Below are positions 10,169-20,120 of a stretch of 51,183 nucleotides of DNA, in pieces. The first letter of the stretch is position 1. Each line of letters begins with the position of its first letter. The notes below the pieces were generated by a model. The model saw only the letters and a program-made list of their open reading frames with translations, had not been told where the DNA came from and did not search any database. Position numbers and translations under genes: made by a program. The stretch comes from Pleurocapsa sp. CCALA 161 (GTDB lineage: Bacteria; Cyanobacteriota; Cyanobacteriia; Cyanobacteriales; Xenococcaceae), in contig NZ_PVWF01000017.1 of NCBI RefSeq assembly GCF_003003995.1, positions 6,738 to 57,920 on the forward strand, given 5' to 3'.

Positions 10169-11974
10169 ATGCAACTATCCTCATCTAAAGCTAAGAAGAC
10201 CGCCGATAGAGACGGTAATAATAAGGCGATCGCATCCCCAACTCAGAAATTCAAAGAGATTCCCCAGCTTTGTGTTGCTCAGGCGATCGTCAAAGTCCTA
10301 GAAAACTTGGGAGTTAGAGAAGCGTTTGGCGTTTCTGGTGGCGCAATGGCAACGCTGTGGGGCGCGCTGTCTAACAGCATATTAATTGACGTACTACACT
10401 GTCGCCATGAAGGAGGAGCTGCCTTTGCTGCTGCTGAAGCTCACTTTGCTAGCGATCGCCCGATTGTCGTCTTTACTACCGCAGGTCCTGGCATTACTAA
10501 CGCTATCACTGGACTGTGGGCAGCGCGAGACGAGGGAGCGAAGGTCATTTACCTCTCCGCCTGTACCTCAGCGACCCAGCGCGGACGCTGGGCAATTCAA
10601 GAAACAAGCGACCAGACAATTCCCCAAAGTGGAATTTTTACCTCTGGTGCTTTATTTAACTATGCAACAGTTTTAGAATCCCCACAGCAGCTTCCTCAAA
10701 TCGCCCGCAGATTAGCACTTGGTTTGGCACAGCCAGGCGGTTTTGTGGCTCATCTTAGTATTCCAACTGGCGTTCAGTCTATCCCTATTGAAACTCATAT
10801 TCCTGAAGTTAACCTCGCTCCTGCGCTGAGCGTTCCCAGCCAAGAAACAATAGAGACAATAGCACAGTTACTCTGCGAAGGATCTTTTGCTATTTGGGCT
10901 GGTTTTGGCGCACGCAGAGCATCCGCAGCGATCCTCAAACTCGCTGAAAGAACTGGATCTGCCGTTATGTGTTCTCCTCGTGGCAAGGGCATTTTTCCCG
11001 AAAAGCATCCCCAATACGTAGGTGTAACAGGGGTAGGCGGGCATGAATCGGTGATGAACTATATGCAGGAGTTTTCTCCCCAACGTATTCTGGTACTGGG
11101 AACCCGCCTTGGTGAACCGACTTCCTTCTGGAGTAAAGATATGGTTCCCGCTAAAGGATTTATCCACGTCGATGTCGATCCGAAAGTTCCAGGTGTCGCT
11201 TTTCCCTTTGCAGATACTTTACCAATTATTGCGGATGCTGATATCTTTGTAAAGGCACTGCTCAAACACTTCCCAGAGCAAACCGAGCAAAATATCACTT
11301 TACCAAATCCAGAACTAAATGCGATCGCTCCAGCCGAGAGCAACTTAGTAAGACCAGAAATCTTGATGCAGGCGATTCAGCGAATTGTAGTTGACGGTAG
11401 TGATGCAGTCGTTCTGTCTGAGTCGGGGAATTCTTTTACCTGGACAACTAATATGCTCAGGTTTCCCCAAGCCAATCGCTACCGAGTTAGTACTGGAGTT
11501 GGCTCGATGGGACATAACGTTACTGGCGTTGTTGGTGCTGCTAGAGGACGTAACGGTAAAGCCGTGGCAGTCGTCGGTGATGGCTCGATGCTAATGAATA
11601 GTGAAGTTAGTACTGCTGTTAAATATCAGCTTCCTACGGTTTGGATTGTTCTCAACGATGCTTACTATAACATGTGCAATCAGGGCATGACTCTTCTAGG
11701 GATGAAAGGGGCAGATGCCAAACTGCCAGACACGGATTTTAGCCTGATTGCTCGTGGCATGGGTGCAGAAGGTATCCGTGTAGAGGCTGAAGTGAATCTT
11801 GAGTCAGCCTTAGAAAGAGCTATGGCAGCAACAGGTCCAGTGGTTGTAGATGTCACTATCGATCCTACTCGCTTTGCACCATCCAAAGGACGTAATAAAA
11901 GCCTTAGCGCTCAGGGGGTTAAATCTTCTACTGAGCCAGCCAAAGGAACGCAAGTTTCGTTTCCGCTAGTTTAA
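10169..11974 (+). CDS. scyA: scytonemin synthesis ThDP-dependent enzyme ScyA
   Basis: ScyA is an acetolactate-synthase-like enzyme that joins indole-3-pyruvate and p-hydroxyphenylpyruvate in an acyloin reaction (established for the Nostoc punctiforme homologue). The 601 residues show the ThDP-activating Glu in CRHEGGAAFAAAEAH, the central FAD/ThDP-fold domain, and the cofactor motif beginning VVGDGSMLMNSE and ending LNDAYYNM. The first 35 residues are a Lys/Ser-rich extension. It is followed by scyB and scyC on the same strand, the standard order. An ordinary acetolactate synthase is an alternative by sequence alone, but the context settles it. Confidence 0.95.
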   Translation: MQLSSSKAKKTADRDGNNKAIASPTQKFKEIPQLCVAQAIVKVLENLGVREAFGVSGGAMATLWGALSNSILIDVLHCRHEGGAAFAAAEAHFASDRPIVVFTTAGPGITNAITGLWAARDEGAKVIYLSACTSATQRGRWAIQETSDQTIPQSGIFTSGALFNYATVLESPQQLPQIARRLALGLAQPGGFVAHLSIPTGVQSIPIETHIPEVNLAPALSVPSQETIETIAQLLCEGSFAIWAGFGARRASAAILKLAERTGSAVMCSPRGKGIFPEKHPQYVGVTGVGGHESVMNYMQEFSPQRILVLGTRLGEPTSFWSKDMVPAKGFIHVDVDPKVPGVAFPFADTLPIIADADIFVKALLKHFPEQTEQNITLPNPELNAIAPAESNLVRPEILMQAIQRIVVDGSDAVVLSESGNSFTWTTNMLRFPQANRYRVSTGVGSMGHNVTGVVGAARGRNGKAVAVVGDGSMLMNSEVSTAVKYQLPTVWIVLNDAYYNMCNQGMTLLGMKGADAKLPDTDFSLIARGMGAEGIRVEAEVNLESALERAMAATGPVVVDVTIDPTRFAPSKGRNKSLSAQGVKSSTEPAKGTQVSFPLV

Positions 11975-12539
11975 ACTCTAACAAAACCAGTACTTTTAAA
12001 CTGGAACATGAGAAATTGCGTCAATTTCCACAATGCCCTTCTACTGATGCTTGTATTTAGAGCTTTGCTTTTTGTTGGGCGACGTTGCGAATTCGGTGCG
12101 ATCGCCTGAGTAAAAACCTAAAGTTGTTAGAGATAATAGCGATCGATAATTTTTAGCTGAGTAGATCTTTTTTTGTTTGCACTGAATTTTTTTTAGTTGT
12201 TCCTATTATTTCTCAGTAAAAAAATAGAGTTTAGTAGAATCAATGCTCATCAATACTAAAGTTTAATAAAAATACTGTTGTATTACATTAGCTTATTTAC
12301 CCATTTGCGTAAATTCAACTAAATAGTTCAGTCTTCCAAATAAAAAAATTACTTTATCAAAAGATAGTTAATTGGCATGGCTGATTACATTCTATAAGCT
12401 CTTAAATAAGAGTGCAGGGAGGAAAGTTTATTGATGATAAATATAGGAAAAGTAAACTTGTTTTTTCTCAATCAAATTGCCGAACGCCTAAATCTTTTTA
12501 CTTATAAAGATTTATCAATTTATGTACAAGGAGAATCGC
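11975..12539. other. long spacer between scyA and scyB
   Basis: It is 565 bp, strongly AT-rich after 12160, with one HIP1 site (about 12098-12105). I see no gene, RNA or convincing terminator. The length, unusual inside a biosynthetic operon, suggests a separate promoter for scyBC. The last 15 bases carry the AAGGAG ribosome site of scyB. Confidence 0.6.
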
Positions 12540-13595
12540 GTGGAGCTTTTTGAAACTATTACGCAAATGGGTCACGAACAGGTTCTTTTTTGTCATAATC
12601 CAGAACAAAACTTGAAGGCAATAATTGCAATCCATGATGCTAGCCTGGGTTCAGCAATGGGAGCAACTCGTTTATGGCCATACACTAATGAAGCTGATGC
12701 TCTGCGAGATGTTTTGCGCCTCAGTCGTGGCATGACCTACAAGGCAGCCTGTGCCAATATTCCCGTTGGCGGTGGTAAAGCCGTAATTATTGCCGATCCG
12801 CGAATCAAAACTAGCGAGCTTCTAAGAGCCTATGGACGCTTTGTTAACAGCTTGAACGGGCGTTTTATCACTGGACAGGATGTAAATCTTTCTCCCCGCG
12901 ACGTGCGGGAAATTCGTCAGGAAACTAAGTATGTTGTTGGCGTATCAGAGAAATCTGGAGGGCCTGCTTCTATAACAGCACAGGGAATCTTGCTGGGGAT
13001 AAAAGCAGCAGTAGAATTTAGCTCTCGGAAAAGACTTGACGAGCTTAAAATCGCCGTTCAAGGACTAGGAAATGTTGGCAGCAATCTGTGTAAGCTCCTC
13101 TACGAAAGGGGAGCTACTCTTTTTGTCACCGATATTAATCCAGCCAGAACAGCAGAGATCAAGCATCTTTACGGAGCCACAGTTGTAGACCCCAACGAGA
13201 TTTATACTCTCGATGTTGATGTTTTTTCTCCCTGTGCTTTAGGAGCAACTTTAAACGACTCAACTATTCCTTTGCTCAAAGCCTCGATTGTTGCTGGAGC
13301 TGCTAACAATCAGCTAGAAAACGAACAGCTACACAGTAGACTTCTTAGATCGAAAGGAATTTTTTACTGTCCCGACTACGTTATTAATGCTGGAGGCTTA
13401 ATTAACGTTTACAACGAAATGGTTGGCTACGAGGAAGATAAAGCTTTTAAACAGTTAAACGGCATCTATGACACCTTGCTAGAAATATTTAACATTGCCG
13501 AGCAACAGGACATAACCAACTTTGAAGCGGCTCAAAAATTAGCCGAAGAGCGGATTAAACAAGCCAGATTGCTAAAAGCGACAAGGGAACACTAA
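12540..13595 (+). CDS. scyB: ScyB, tryptophan dehydrogenase of scytonemin synthesis
   Basis: A Glu/Leu/Phe/Val dehydrogenase family member; the characterised homologue deaminates tryptophan to indole-3-pyruvate. The protein has the substrate-binding PVGGGKAVI lysine, TGQDVN, and the NAD-binding GLGNVGSNL of the Rossmann domain. The open frame begins with ATG at 12522, but AAGGAG sits inside those first codons at about 12527-12532 and is spaced 7 bp from a GTG at 12540, giving MELFETITQMGHEQVLF, the expected N-terminus; GTG is taken as the start (351 residues). It is 15 bp before scyC, certainly co-transcribed. Confidence 0.94.
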   Translation: MELFETITQMGHEQVLFCHNPEQNLKAIIAIHDASLGSAMGATRLWPYTNEADALRDVLRLSRGMTYKAACANIPVGGGKAVIIADPRIKTSELLRAYGRFVNSLNGRFITGQDVNLSPRDVREIRQETKYVVGVSEKSGGPASITAQGILLGIKAAVEFSSRKRLDELKIAVQGLGNVGSNLCKLLYERGATLFVTDINPARTAEIKHLYGATVVDPNEIYTLDVDVFSPCALGATLNDSTIPLLKASIVAGAANNQLENEQLHSRLLRSKGIFYCPDYVINAGGLINVYNEMVGYEEDKAFKQLNGIYDTLLEIFNIAEQQDITNFEAAQKLAEERIKQARLLKATREH

Positions 13596-13610
13596 CGAAA
13601 GGATGAATTA

Positions 13611-14582
13611 ATGGAAGAAAATACCTTTGCCACATCTGCATATATTGCCACTTCTCCCGAAACGGCTTTTGACTATCTCTGTAGCTTAGAGAATCTCGAT
13701 CATTGGACTCTCTATAGTCGCATGATCGAGAAGATTGATGAAGATACTTGGTTAGGCACTGCATCTGGCTATCACGATAATCTTTACTACCACGTTAAAC
13801 GAATAGAAAATCCGTTTTTTCGGGGTATCGAATGGCACTGCGGGTTGGAGTATAAAAAATACTTTCAGGTTTATCCTGTTTTTCTTTTTGCCCCAGAATA
13901 CATCGAGCCAGGAACAACAGAATCAGGAGTTTATTTCCACTGGCTCAGCTTTGTCGATCCCAAGCGGCGATCGCCAATGATCATGCAGGGGATTGAAACC
14001 GTCCACACTTCTGAATGTCGCTCTTTAAAAGCGATTTTGGAGCGCAACGCTGGAATGACCGAAGCTGCTCGAGGAGGTTATCGCATTGATACTGACACTA
14101 TTTATGTCGATGCTCCAATCGAGCTGGGTTTTGAATACCTGCAAGATCTGCGCAATATGGAAGACTGGGCGCATTTTCTCCGTGCCGATGGCGAGATTGC
14201 CCCAGATTCAGGGAGCTTTCTCGACGAGTACAACCAGAAGGTAGAAGTTAGCCTGCGGACTTATGACTTTAATAGTTACTACCTAATCGAACAAAACTTT
14301 TACTACCCAGACGACGATTTTACCCAGCGTTGCCCAACAGTAATTATTCCTTGTTCATACGCCTTTGGCGACCCAAATGCCAAAGGATTTATCCAACATC
14401 GGATTACCTTTTGGCCGCTTCATCAGTCCCTCCGTCGTGGAAAGCTGCAAATTCAGGACTACGGTGCTGAAAGCATGAACATCAAGCGATTGCTGGAAGC
14501 AAAAGCAGGCAATACAGAAACTTTTGCCCAAGGCATGAGCTACAAACCTGCTGATTCCGATGCGATCGCAGCCTTTGTCTAA
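13611..14582 (+). CDS. scyC: ScyC, scytonemin cyclase
   Basis: ScyC carries out cyclisation and decarboxylation of the ScyA product to the tricyclic ketone monomer precursor (known from the Nostoc homologue). The 323 residues read as two SRPBCC/START-like halves, each opening with a similar phrase: YIATSPETAFDYLCSLENLDHW near residue 10, split here as SPETAFDYLCSL, and VDAPIELGFEYLQDLRNMEDW near 168, with core IELGFEYLQDL. The ribosome site GAAAGGA precedes the ATG. It is the third gene of the scyABC set. Confidence 0.93.
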   Translation: MEENTFATSAYIATSPETAFDYLCSLENLDHWTLYSRMIEKIDEDTWLGTASGYHDNLYYHVKRIENPFFRGIEWHCGLEYKKYFQVYPVFLFAPEYIEPGTTESGVYFHWLSFVDPKRRSPMIMQGIETVHTSECRSLKAILERNAGMTEAARGGYRIDTDTIYVDAPIELGFEYLQDLRNMEDWAHFLRADGEIAPDSGSFLDEYNQKVEVSLRTYDFNSYYLIEQNFYYPDDDFTQRCPTVIIPCSYAFGDPNAKGFIQHRITFWPLHQSLRRGKLQIQDYGAESMNIKRLLEAKAGNTETFAQGMSYKPADSDAIAAFV

Positions 14583-14837
14583 AGCTGGTTTAAACTCGTG
14601 AGATTGCGAAACGAGCATCCAGACGGAGATTGCCAATACTATGGCTTTCAGTCAAGATGACTGCGAACTTTATCTATTCACACTATTTTTTACTACGTAA
14701 GCAATGCAACTTCAGCAAATGATTTACTTAGGTTTTCTAAAGCCGAATTGAATCAATAAATAAATAAAACATAAAACATTATTAGCGATTATCCCTTATA
14801 TCCAAATGCGACATCAAGGCTTTTCGTTAACCGTGAA

Positions 14838-17800
14838 ATGAATGAAACTTTGAACGAACAAACTCCCCCAATAAATGAAATGGATGAAACTTTGAACGAA
14901 CAGACTCCCCCAGTAAATGCAGCCCCTGGTAACGAGGACGTAACATCTAGCCTCCCAGCACAATATTCTGAAGGCAACGCGGGCTTTTTTAACCGCCAGA
15001 ACGAGGCTGTCCCGACTGCCGTTACGGTCGGTCCTGACGGCGCGCTCTATGCCTCTGAGTTGAGCGCGTTGCCCTACCCTGAAGGCTACGCTAGCGTAGT
15101 GCGGATCGACAATCCAGAGGGTGATGCTAGCTATGATGGGGAGACTCCAGGCGGTGTTAGCCAGACCTATGCCAGCGGCTTTGAGCAAATTAATGGTCTA
15201 ACGTTTGACGAGGACGGGGCGCTTTATGTCCTTGAATACGTAAACGCCAGCACCGTATACGACCCGTCGCTCCCAGTTGAAGAGTTGCCAGCGAGCCGCT
15301 TGATTAGGGTTGATCCAGATGGCGCACGCCAGCAGATATCAGGTGAGGAGCTGCGCTTCGGCAATTATGTGTTCGCCCATGAAGGCAAGATTTATACCGC
15401 AATTAACAACGGCGACATCGACAAGGGGCAGGTGCTTGCATACGAACAAAACCCTGAGACTGGTGAATGGTCGCACGAAGTCGTTGCCGAAAACCTTAAT
15501 AACCCGCGTGGCATGGACATCGGCCCCGACGGCAACCTTTACGTTCTTGAGGTAGGGAAAGGAACACCAGCAGACGACCCAAACGTTGACGACGCGCTAA
15601 GCATTGAATTTATTCCTGGTTTGGTTAGCCAGCGTGCTGGCTATACTGCCGCGATTAGCCGAATTGACCTTGAAAATGGCAGTCAAGAGCGAATTTACGA
15701 GGGTTTACCTTCTACTATTGAATACAACCCAAACACGGGCGAGGATCGCATTGTTTCCATTGGTTCCAATGGCATGGCGATCGGCGACGATGGTACGGTG
15801 TGGATTTCCTCTGGTGGGGGGCTATCGGATGAAAGCGCTGATGCGTTAGGCGAGTTCGGTGAAGGTTTGCGTGGCGTACTGAAGCTTGACGGTTTGTTCG
15901 GTGAAGATCCTTCGCAGGCAACCTGGACTCCGACATTTGATTCGGTGCAGTACGCAGGTGAGAATGGTCCTGATGGCGCAACCACGCTGTTCAACACCCA
16001 GAGCAATTTAAACGATATTGAGGTCGGTCCCGACGGCAATCTTTATACCGTCGATGCAGCACGCAATGTAATGTACGGTATCAGCCCAGACGGTCAAGAA
16101 GTTGAAAGCGTCACCGTGCTGCAAAAGACTCCGCCAGTACTGACTCCAGTACAATACGCCTTGGTTCAAGAGGCGGGTGGCGACCCAAGTGCTGACTACA
16201 GCGTCGAGATCTCCGAGCGTACATTTAAAGGCGAGAACGATCTGCCCGATACGCCAGGCAGGCAGCAAGCGCTAGCGAACGGGGCTGTGGCTTCAACTGA
16301 GAGCGGTACAGATAGTGAAATACCTGAAGGAAGCAATGGTGAAGCGCCTAGTTCTCCTCCCCAGCAGGACATTGCCTTAGAAGAATCTGCTAGTGACAAC
16401 GGCGAACCCTCTTTACGCGGTGAGGATGCTGCGATCGGTAGTACTTTGGGCGAGGGGCAAATCACAGCGCCTCTATCGACTTTAGGCGATCCGACATTAG
16501 AGCAACAAGTTTCAGCGGACGGTTTACCAGTACCAGAAGCCGACACAAGCGAGGGTATCGATCTACCTGATGATACTGAAGTCCTCGTAGCTACAACGGC
16601 GGACGACTTACCAACAGAGGTACCAGGTCTTGACCAGACAACGCCTCCTCCAGAGGGTGTAGACGCAAACGAATTCGATCCACTCAATCCTGGTTTGGTG
16701 CCTGGTGTCGAACAAAGTGTACTTACTCCTGGTCCAATCGATCCGACTGCGCCTGTTATCACTGAGGGTAATCCGTTTGCTGACTACTTCGATCCGTTTT
16801 TCGGTGTGTATTCACCAGCGCAGGGAGAAGAGCCCGTACTGCCAGACGGAGAAGATGGCTACACGGTTGACGACCTGTTCGTGTTCGGCGATCGCCTGAC
16901 TGAAAATGGTGGTGAGTTTGGCAAGAATGCTGTAGCCGAAAGTACGGGCGCTAACCCTCCTTACGATGAGGCTCCGTACTCGCCTGACGGCAGCTTCACA
17001 GACGGCTCGAACTGGACTACATACCTGGCGAGTATTCTCGGCGTTGAGAACGACGGCGAGCAGGACACTAATTTCAGCTATCTTGACGCTACTGCTCGTG
17101 AATTAGAGAACCCTACCGATCCGTTTGGCGAGGCAACCGAGTTAAACAGCTTCGCTGGTCAAATCGATACCTTCAAGCAAACCTATGGCACGTTCACCGA
17201 AGACGACTTAGTGGCCGTCAATTTTGGAGGCAACGATCTAACCTTGCCCCCAGAGGAAGGCGTTACACCAGAGCAGGCAGCCCAGCAGTCAATCCAGGCT
17301 ACTGTTGACGGCATTGCCAGCCTGCAAGAATTAGGTGCCAAGAACTTTTTGGTCGGACTTGTCCCGCCAGTTGAGCTAGCTCCAATCTTCGGTGAGCAGG
17401 AGTTTTTAGACCTTCTTGGTGTCGAGCCTGGTTTCTTCGAGCCAGTAGTAGAAAGCTACAACCAGGCGTTGACGGCTGCACTAGATAATTACGAGGTAGA
17501 ATCGGGCGCGAACATCGAAATTCTAGATACCAATGCTCTGTTTAATGATATCGCTGCCGAGCCTGGATCATACGGCTTCGTCAACGTGGAAGAGCCGGTG
17601 TTGAGTAGCAAGACACCAGTAACCGGTGAACCCATAGCCTACAATCCTGAAATTGTGGGAGAAGATCCAGCAGTACAGCACTCGACATTATTCCTCGACC
17701 CCTACTTCCATCCAACTGCACTCGGTCACTCGATTGTCGCCGAGACGGCACGGGACGAACTGCTTAATTTAGGCGACGATATTAGCGGATCGACATTTGA

Positions 17801-18167
17801 AGAAACAGGAATAACCGTTGGGCTTTATGATGCGGACACAGACACCTTAATCGCGCCTCTGAAAAATGGTACACAAATTCAGGCGAGTGAAGTTGCTGGT
17901 AAAAATCTGACAATTGCTGCCTCAGTTCCAGAAGACAGTGTTTATTTTGAACAGGTGGAGAGCGTGTTTCTAAATTTAAATGATGGTCAAGTTGCCAAAA
18001 CAGAAAATTTGGAGCCTTACGCTCTATTCGGTAACGACAATGAAGAGTATTCTAAAGGAGGAATTGATATGCATGGAGAACAGACTATTGCTTTTGAGCT
18101 ATATTCCCAAGATAATCTCGGTGGGGAAATGCTTGGGAATATAAATTTAGATTTCTCAATTGTTTAA
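14838..18167 (+). CDS. scyD: ScyD-like beta-propeller fused to an SGNH-hydrolase-like domain with altered nucleophile
   Basis: It has 1109 residues and no Cys. Residues 1-30 are a tandem duplication of M-x-ETLNEQTPP, with no signal peptide. About 45-470 is a ScyD/NHL-type propeller with repeated GPDGNLYVLE phrases. About 470-640 is an acidic Pro/Gly-rich linker. About 680-980 is SGNH-like: block III GGND (Asn799-Asp800) and Asp954/His958 in LDPYFHPTALGH are present, but the expected FGDS nucleophile motif reads FGDRL, with Arg686 encoded inside a HIP1 palindrome. The last 120 residues resemble the PYALFG surface domain of secreted cyanobacterial proteins, ending NLDFSIV. It probably works outside the cell in scytonemin assembly or sheath anchoring (inference). 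The scyD symbol applies to the N-terminal half only. Confidence 0.8.
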   Translation: MNETLNEQTPPINEMDETLNEQTPPVNAAPGNEDVTSSLPAQYSEGNAGFFNRQNEAVPTAVTVGPDGALYASELSALPYPEGYASVVRIDNPEGDASYDGETPGGVSQTYASGFEQINGLTFDEDGALYVLEYVNASTVYDPSLPVEELPASRLIRVDPDGARQQISGEELRFGNYVFAHEGKIYTAINNGDIDKGQVLAYEQNPETGEWSHEVVAENLNNPRGMDIGPDGNLYVLEVGKGTPADDPNVDDALSIEFIPGLVSQRAGYTAAISRIDLENGSQERIYEGLPSTIEYNPNTGEDRIVSIGSNGMAIGDDGTVWISSGGGLSDESADALGEFGEGLRGVLKLDGLFGEDPSQATWTPTFDSVQYAGENGPDGATTLFNTQSNLNDIEVGPDGNLYTVDAARNVMYGISPDGQEVESVTVLQKTPPVLTPVQYALVQEAGGDPSADYSVEISERTFKGENDLPDTPGRQQALANGAVASTESGTDSEIPEGSNGEAPSSPPQQDIALEESASDNGEPSLRGEDAAIGSTLGEGQITAPLSTLGDPTLEQQVSADGLPVPEADTSEGIDLPDDTEVLVATTADDLPTEVPGLDQTTPPPEGVDANEFDPLNPGLVPGVEQSVLTPGPIDPTAPVITEGNPFADYFDPFFGVYSPAQGEEPVLPDGEDGYTVDDLFVFGDRLTENGGEFGKNAVAESTGANPPYDEAPYSPDGSFTDGSNWTTYLASILGVENDGEQDTNFSYLDATARELENPTDPFGEATELNSFAGQIDTFKQTYGTFTEDDLVAVNFGGNDLTLPPEEGVTPEQAAQQSIQATVDGIASLQELGAKNFLVGLVPPVELAPIFGEQEFLDLLGVEPGFFEPVVESYNQALTAALDNYEVESGANIEILDTNALFNDIAAEPGSYGFVNVEEPVLSSKTPVTGEPIAYNPEIVGEDPAVQHSTLFLDPYFHPTALGHSIVAETARDELLNLGDDISGSTFEETGITVGLYDADTDTLIAPLKNGTQIQASEVAGKNLTIAASVPEDSVYFEQVESVFLNLNDGQVAKTENLEPYALFGNDNEEYSKGGIDMHGEQTIAFELYSQDNLGGEMLGNINLDFSIV

Positions 18168-18344
18168 TTGATTCTTTCCAAGCTTCAGGTTTACGAAAAG
18201 CGATCGCAGCTAAGGCATAATGTAGTTTTAGCTGAACGTCAAAGAAGCCCCGCATCTGTATCAGGGTGAACGCATCTAAATCAGAAGAAAAAAGCAGTTA
18301 GAATGAATTTATTAAAATCAACTGAGCATTTTTCCGACGCGCAT

Positions 18345-18363
18345 CCTACGATTCTAGCGTAGG
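18345..18363. repeat. hairpin at the tnpA-side end of the IS200/IS605 element
   Basis: CCTACG (18345-18350) and CGTAGG (18358-18363) form a perfect 6-bp stem with a 7-nt loop, overlapping the stop codon of tnpA. IS200/IS605 elements are recognised by subterminal hairpins rather than inverted ends, so this is a candidate left-end structure. Confidence 0.5.
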
Positions 18364-18825
18364 TGAATCGCTAGTTAGCGTCGGCTTTAACCTCGCGGGT
18401 TCATCCTGATTTTCTATGTACTTAAGAAGTGTTTCTGTGTTGGCTCTACCGCCTACAGAAATAACGCAATATGCTCGGTTCCCAAAGTAGGGTTTCCAAT
18501 AATACGGTTTAAGGTGTTCACGATATTCTTGTCTAATTCTGCGAGAAGAAACGGACTTAAGATTTTTAATTAGGGATGCTAATTGAACAGTTGGCTCTGA
18601 CTCAAAAAGACAGTGTATGTGATCAGCTTCTCCTCCAAACTCGATCAAAGAACTGTTCCATTTAATTAACAAGTCTTTAAATACTTCTTCTAACCTTTCA
18701 AGCATTTCACCAGTTATACATTTATGGCGATACTTGGTTGACAATATCAAATGATAATAAAGTCTGTATGCACTGTGGTTCTTAGTTTTTAGCTTGCTAT
18801 ATAATTGCGACACTAGTATGATCAT
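18346..18825 (-). CDS. tnpA: IS200/IS605-type Y1 transposase TnpA
   Basis: An HUH single-strand transposase. The core runs KTKNHSAYRLYYHLILSTKY, has HxH in GGEADHIHCLFE, and the catalytic Tyr in TLLKYIENQ. Length is about 159 residues from the ATG at 18825, near the usual 130-155. The longer frame reaching 18888 overlaps tnpB and is not expected to be translated. It diverges from tnpB with overlapping starts, the IS605 layout. It appears intact. Confidence 0.9.
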   Translation of the reverse strand: MIILVSQLYSKLKTKNHSAYRLYYHLILSTKYRHKCITGEMLERLEEVFKDLLIKWNSSLIEFGGEADHIHCLFESEPTVQLASLIKNLKSVSSRRIRQEYREHLKPYYWKPYFGNRAYCVISVGGRANTETLLKYIENQDEPARLKPTLTSDSPTLES

Positions 18826-19507
18826 GATTATGGTTAAATCAATTGTACGCACTGACAACTGGAATCTCAACCCCAGTAGTGAAGACAAATTTTGTCTTCA
18901 AGCAACGGTTAATGAGTATCGTGCGTTTTGTAAGGCTCTCTCTTATGTGATTTTAGGTCATTGGGTTAAGCTTCAAAACGTTAATAGTAAGTGCGTTGCG
19001 ATTGAAAAATTGATTCACCAAACAAAGAAAAATTCAGCACCAAAACACAAGTACTTTGTGAAAAGGTTTTGGAAGTTTCCATCTTATCTAAGACGTGCTG
19101 CTATTGAATTTGCTTGGGGTCAAGTTAGTTCGTATTTGACTAGATATAGAACCTGGCAATCAGGGATCAGAAAAAGAAAGGATGTTAAACCACCAGTTTT
19201 TAATCCCACTGCCAACTGTTACCCAGCTTTATATGGAGGTAATTTAATCAGGTTTGACTCTGATTATTCAACAGTCAAGATTAAGGTTTGGAATGGTAGC
19301 GACTGGATTTGGTCAACTATAGAAATAGCTTCAAAAAGACGCAGACATTTAACTGGTAAAAGACTGTCTCCCTATTTAGTGATATCTAAAACCAAATGTC
19401 ATTTAGCAGTACCCTTTAAGATCAAACCTATAGCAATCAAGGGCGAAACAGTATGTGCAATTGATGTTGGAATCAATACTTTAGCTACAGCAGTTATAGC
19501 CGTTTGA
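18818..19507 (+). pseudogene. tnpB: TnpB (IS605 OrfB), truncated after RuvC-I
   Basis: TnpB is the RNA-guided nuclease associated with IS605 elements. About 229 residues remain: the N-terminal helical and wedge part (YRAFCKALSYVILG, LRRAAIEFAWGQVSSYLTRY) up to the first RuvC motif CAIDVGINTLATAVI, whose Asp is present. The remaining RuvC motifs, zinc finger and C-terminus are missing, and the sequence after 19507 is unrelated. The right end and any guide RNA are therefore lost. It cannot cleave DNA, and the element lacks its right end. Confidence 0.88.
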
Positions 19508-19640
19508 GTCCCCATCGCATCTATAGTTCAGTAGATCGAAAAATCATTTTCTAGCAGGCGATCGCTAATAGCCGACGGAGTAAAATATAATTGTAAAATT
19601 ATATTACAAAGCAAAAATCATCAAGATTTTATGTCTTGTT

Positions 19641-20120
19641 GAGTTCTGGGACAAGATACGGGGTATTCCAGTTGAAGATTTAGTTTTTTTAGATGAAGCA
19701 GGAGTCAACTTAGCTTGGATTAGACTATATGCTCGCGCTCAAGGGAGTTATTGCATCAATAAATCTGTTAGGTTCAACCGATGGACTAACTTTTGAAGCT
19801 TTTGTCATCCAAAAACTTATTCCCAATCTATGCAAAGGTGCAACCGTCGTTTGGGATAATTGCAGTATTCACACAGGAAAAGAGATTGAACAAGCTATTA
19901 TAGCTGCTGGAGCTAAATTAATCTATTTGCCCCCTTATTCACCTGATTTTAATCAAGCATGAAAATTGTTGGTCAAAAATCAAAAATATTTTGCGTTTTA
20001 TTGGTGCTAGAAATTACCAAGATTTAGATTTAGCAATTTTCCAAGCTTATAGTCAGGTTTCCCTCAAAGATATTCGTAATTGGTTTACCCACTCTTGTTA
20101 CTGTATCTCACCAATTTGAG
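19641..20120 (+). pseudogene. IS630-type transposase, broken
   Basis: A DDE transposase relic read in pieces. EFWDKIRGIPVEDLVFLDEAGVN holds the first catalytic Asp (key part FLDEAGVN); a deletion and frame change follows at RAQG (about 19740). The next piece runs from VIASINLLGSTDGLTF through VVWDNCSIHTGK (second Asp) to YLPPYSPDFNQA and a TGA at about 19960. One base over it resumes ENCWSKIKNILRFIGARNY to about 20118. At least two lesions are present, so it is inactive. Confidence 0.85.
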
